This document shows positions 12,855 through 14,111 of a stretch of DNA of 14,111 bases, one piece after another; the stretch's first letter is position 1; each line of letters opens with the position of its first letter. Origin of the DNA: Christensenellaceae bacterium (GTDB taxonomy: Bacteria > Bacillota > Clostridia > Christensenellales > SZUA-584). Under the pieces are notes generated by a model, which was given only the letters and a program-made list of their open reading frames with translations, searched no databases and was not told the origin of the DNA. The position numbers were made by a program, and so were the translations under genes. The DNA is taken from assembly GCA_012719815.1 (NCBI GenBank), contig JAAXZP010000318.1:1-14111 (forward strand). The letters run 5' to 3'.

Positions 12855-13592
12855 TCACTGCACCTCCTTGTAGACGCCCAGCGGGTAGTACGGTATCATG
12901 TTGTCCTTCAGCCACTGCAGCGCCTCCACCGGGGAGAGACCCCAGTTGGTGGGGCAGGTGGACAGCAGCTCCACGAGCGAGAAGCCCTTGCCCGCCATCT
13001 GCGTCTCAAACGCCTTGCGGATCGCCTTTTTCGCCTTGTTGATATGCGGCACGTCGTGCAGCGACACGCGCTCGATATACGCCGCGCCTTCCAGCGTGGC
13101 GAGCATCTCGGACATGCGCACCGGGTAGCCGCAATGGCTGGCGTCGCGGCCGTAGGGCGACGTGGTGGTCTTCTGGCCCACCAGCGTGGTGGGGGCCATC
13201 TGCCCGCCCGTCATGCCGTATATCGCGTTGTTGATGAATATCGCGGTGATCTTCTCGCCCCTCGCGGCTGCGTGGACAATTTCCGCCGTGCCGATGGAAG
13301 CGAGGTCACCGTCGCCCTGGTATGTGAACACGAGGTTGTTCGGGTGCACGCGCTTCGCGCCGGTGGCCACCGCCGGGGCGCGGCCGTGCGCCGCCTCGTA
13401 CATGTCGATGTCGAAGTATTTGTACGCAAACACCGCGCAGCCCACGGGGCAGACGCCGATGGCGCGCTCACCAAGGCCCATCTCTTCGATGACTTCTGCA
13501 ATAAGGCGGTGAACAATGCCGTGCGTGCAGCCCGGGCAGTAATGGAACGGTGCGTCCCGGATGAGTGCAGGTTTCTTGAATACCACAGCCAT
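12855..13592 (-). CDS. 2-oxoacid:ferredoxin oxidoreductase, beta subunit (TPP-binding)
   Basis: A 245-residue thiamine diphosphate-binding subunit. It oxidatively decarboxylates the 2-oxoacid bound with the alpha chain and passes electrons through a [4Fe-4S] cluster. The TPP and magnesium motif is GDGDLASIG...INNAIYG (93-126). Likely cluster ligands are Cys19 and Cys22 in YCPGCTHG, Cys52 in CPVGCAVF (Cys48 is the alternative) and Cys213 in STCPTNWG. AHGRAPAVATG (68-78) is characteristic of the ketoisovalerate/2-oxoglutarate type. AAGGAGG lies in the last codons of the alpha gene, and one base separates the alpha stop (TAA) from this ATG. The exact 2-oxoacid cannot be read from this chain alone; a branched-chain acid is favoured from the alpha fragment. 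Confidence 0.93.
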   Translation of the reverse strand: MAVVFKKPALIRDAPFHYCPGCTHGIVHRLIAEVIEEMGLGERAIGVCPVGCAVFAYKYFDIDMYEAAHGRAPAVATGAKRVHPNNLVFTYQGDGDLASIGTAEIVHAAARGEKITAIFINNAIYGMTGGQMAPTTLVGQKTTTSPYGRDASHCGYPVRMSEMLATLEGAAYIERVSLHDVPHINKAKKAIRKAFETQMAGKGFSLVELLSTCPTNWGLSPVEALQWLKDNMIPYYPLGVYKEVQ

Positions 13593-13593
13593 G

Positions 13594-14111
13594 TTACATC
13601 GCCTCCTTGATCGCGCTCAGCGCCTCGGTAATCTGCCTGGGCGTGGGCACAAAGCCGCCGGTGATGCCCGTAAAGCTGACCGGGCGTTTGCCGTTTACCG
13701 CAAGCCGCACGTCTTCCACCATCTGGCCCGCGCTCCTCTCCACAGCGAGGAAAGCCTTGCACCTCTCCGCCGCCTCCGCGATCGCCTGGGACGGGAACGG
13801 CCACAGCGTGATGGGGCGGATAAGGCCGGCCTTGATGCCCATCTCCCGCGCCTTGATGATGGCGTTGCGGGCGACGCGCGAAACGGTGCCGTACGCCACG
13901 ATGCAAATGTCCGCGGCGTCCATCATGAACGTGTCCCAGCGCGTTTCGTTGTCCGTTATCTTTTTATAGACCGCCTGCAGTCGGCTATTGACGGTCTGCA
14001 TCTCTTCCGCTTCTATGTAGAGCGAGTTGATGACCGCGCGCGGTTTGGAACCGTCGTAGCCGGTGGCCGCCCAGGTCTTGGGAGGCAGTTCGCGCTTTTT
14101 GGGCTGCCTGA
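13594..14111 (-). CDS. vorB: 2-oxoacid:ferredoxin oxidoreductase, alpha subunit, VorB type (C-terminal fragment)
   Basis: The frame is open to the window edge, giving the last 171 residues of the alpha chain; the N-terminal half with the 2-oxoacid and CoA regions is outside. Visible family features include RAVINSLYIEAEEM, ICIVAYGTVSRVARNAI, GLIRPITLWPFP, and GQMVEDVRLAVNGK near the C-terminus. These are the transketolase C-terminal-like domain of the VorB group (3-methyl-2-oxobutanoate:ferredoxin oxidoreductase alpha). The first Met in the visible part (14001) is internal, since homology continues upstream of it through at least 36 codons. A small ferredoxin-like delta subunit is expected upstream, outside the window. 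The specificity call is by pattern memory and could instead be 2-oxoglutarate (KorA). Confidence 0.85.
   Translation of the reverse strand, partial: RQPKKRELPPKTWAATGYDGSKPRAVINSLYIEAEEMQTVNSRLQAVYKKITDNETRWDTFMMDAADICIVAYGTVSRVARNAIIKAREMGIKAGLIRPITLWPFPSQAIAEAAERCKAFLAVERSAGQMVEDVRLAVNGKRPVSFTGITGGFVPTPRQITEALSAIKEAM

Noticed and set aside
12762..13610. 282-codon plus-strand frame over the oxidoreductase genes
   Set aside because: Complement of the beta and gamma subunits, which have clear TPP and glycine-rich motifs.

Overview
The window looks like a chromosomal segment of a strictly anaerobic, fairly GC-rich member of the Bacillota (Clostridia-like). This rests on four things: AGGAGG-type ribosome binding sites before most genes; a CymR-type Rrf2 regulator divergent from cysK; a methanol:corrinoid methyltransferase (MtaB) and a ferredoxin-dependent 2-oxoacid oxidoreductase; and a YqeB-family protein together with a lipoprotein carrying bacterial SH3 domains and a Thr/Pro linker. 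The species assignment is inference. No mobile element, CRISPR array, tRNA or rRNA was seen. No gene-free gap exceeds about 260 bases.

Layout. (1) 1-1201, minus: the first 400 residues of a single-pass membrane protein with a disordered cytoplasmic part and a Thr-Pro-rich outer part; its C-terminus lies outside the window. (2) 1202-1461: divergent promoter region. (3) 1462-2292 and 2391-2819, plus: yqeB and a half-size EamA/DMT transporter. (4) 3012-4517 and 4642-6018, plus: an FGGY sugar kinase and mtaB, each behind its own putative control region. (5) 6048-7689, minus: cymR followed by patB. Divergent from them is cysK (7887-8819, plus), and a 19-bp sequence is shared by both start regions. 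(6) 8945-12112, minus: a surface lipoprotein with an endonuclease/exonuclease/phosphatase domain, followed after 21 nt by glpK. (7) 12320-14111, minus: the end of a 2-oxoacid:ferredoxin oxidoreductase operon (alpha fragment, beta, gamma) closed by a strong terminator.

How the genes work together. The central block is a sulfur-amino-acid module: CysK makes cysteine from O-acetylserine and sulfide, PatB cleaves C-S bonds, and CymR probably represses both by sensing CysK state. Its C-terminal Phe-Tyr-Ile fits the known CysE and CymR tail docking into the CysK active site. MtaB would feed methanol methyl groups into C1 metabolism, but its corrinoid protein and second methyltransferase are not here; its only neighbour is a sugar kinase of unknown substrate. 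The lipoprotein-glpK pair may link extracellular phosphodiester hydrolysis to glycerol use. The oxidoreductase operon converts branched-chain or similar 2-oxoacids to acyl-CoA with reduced ferredoxin.

No radically new system stands out. The best leads are the shared CymR-type operator, the orphan kinase-mtaB pair, the lipoprotein-glpK pair and three promoters with dyads inside or overlapping their -35/-10 spacers.
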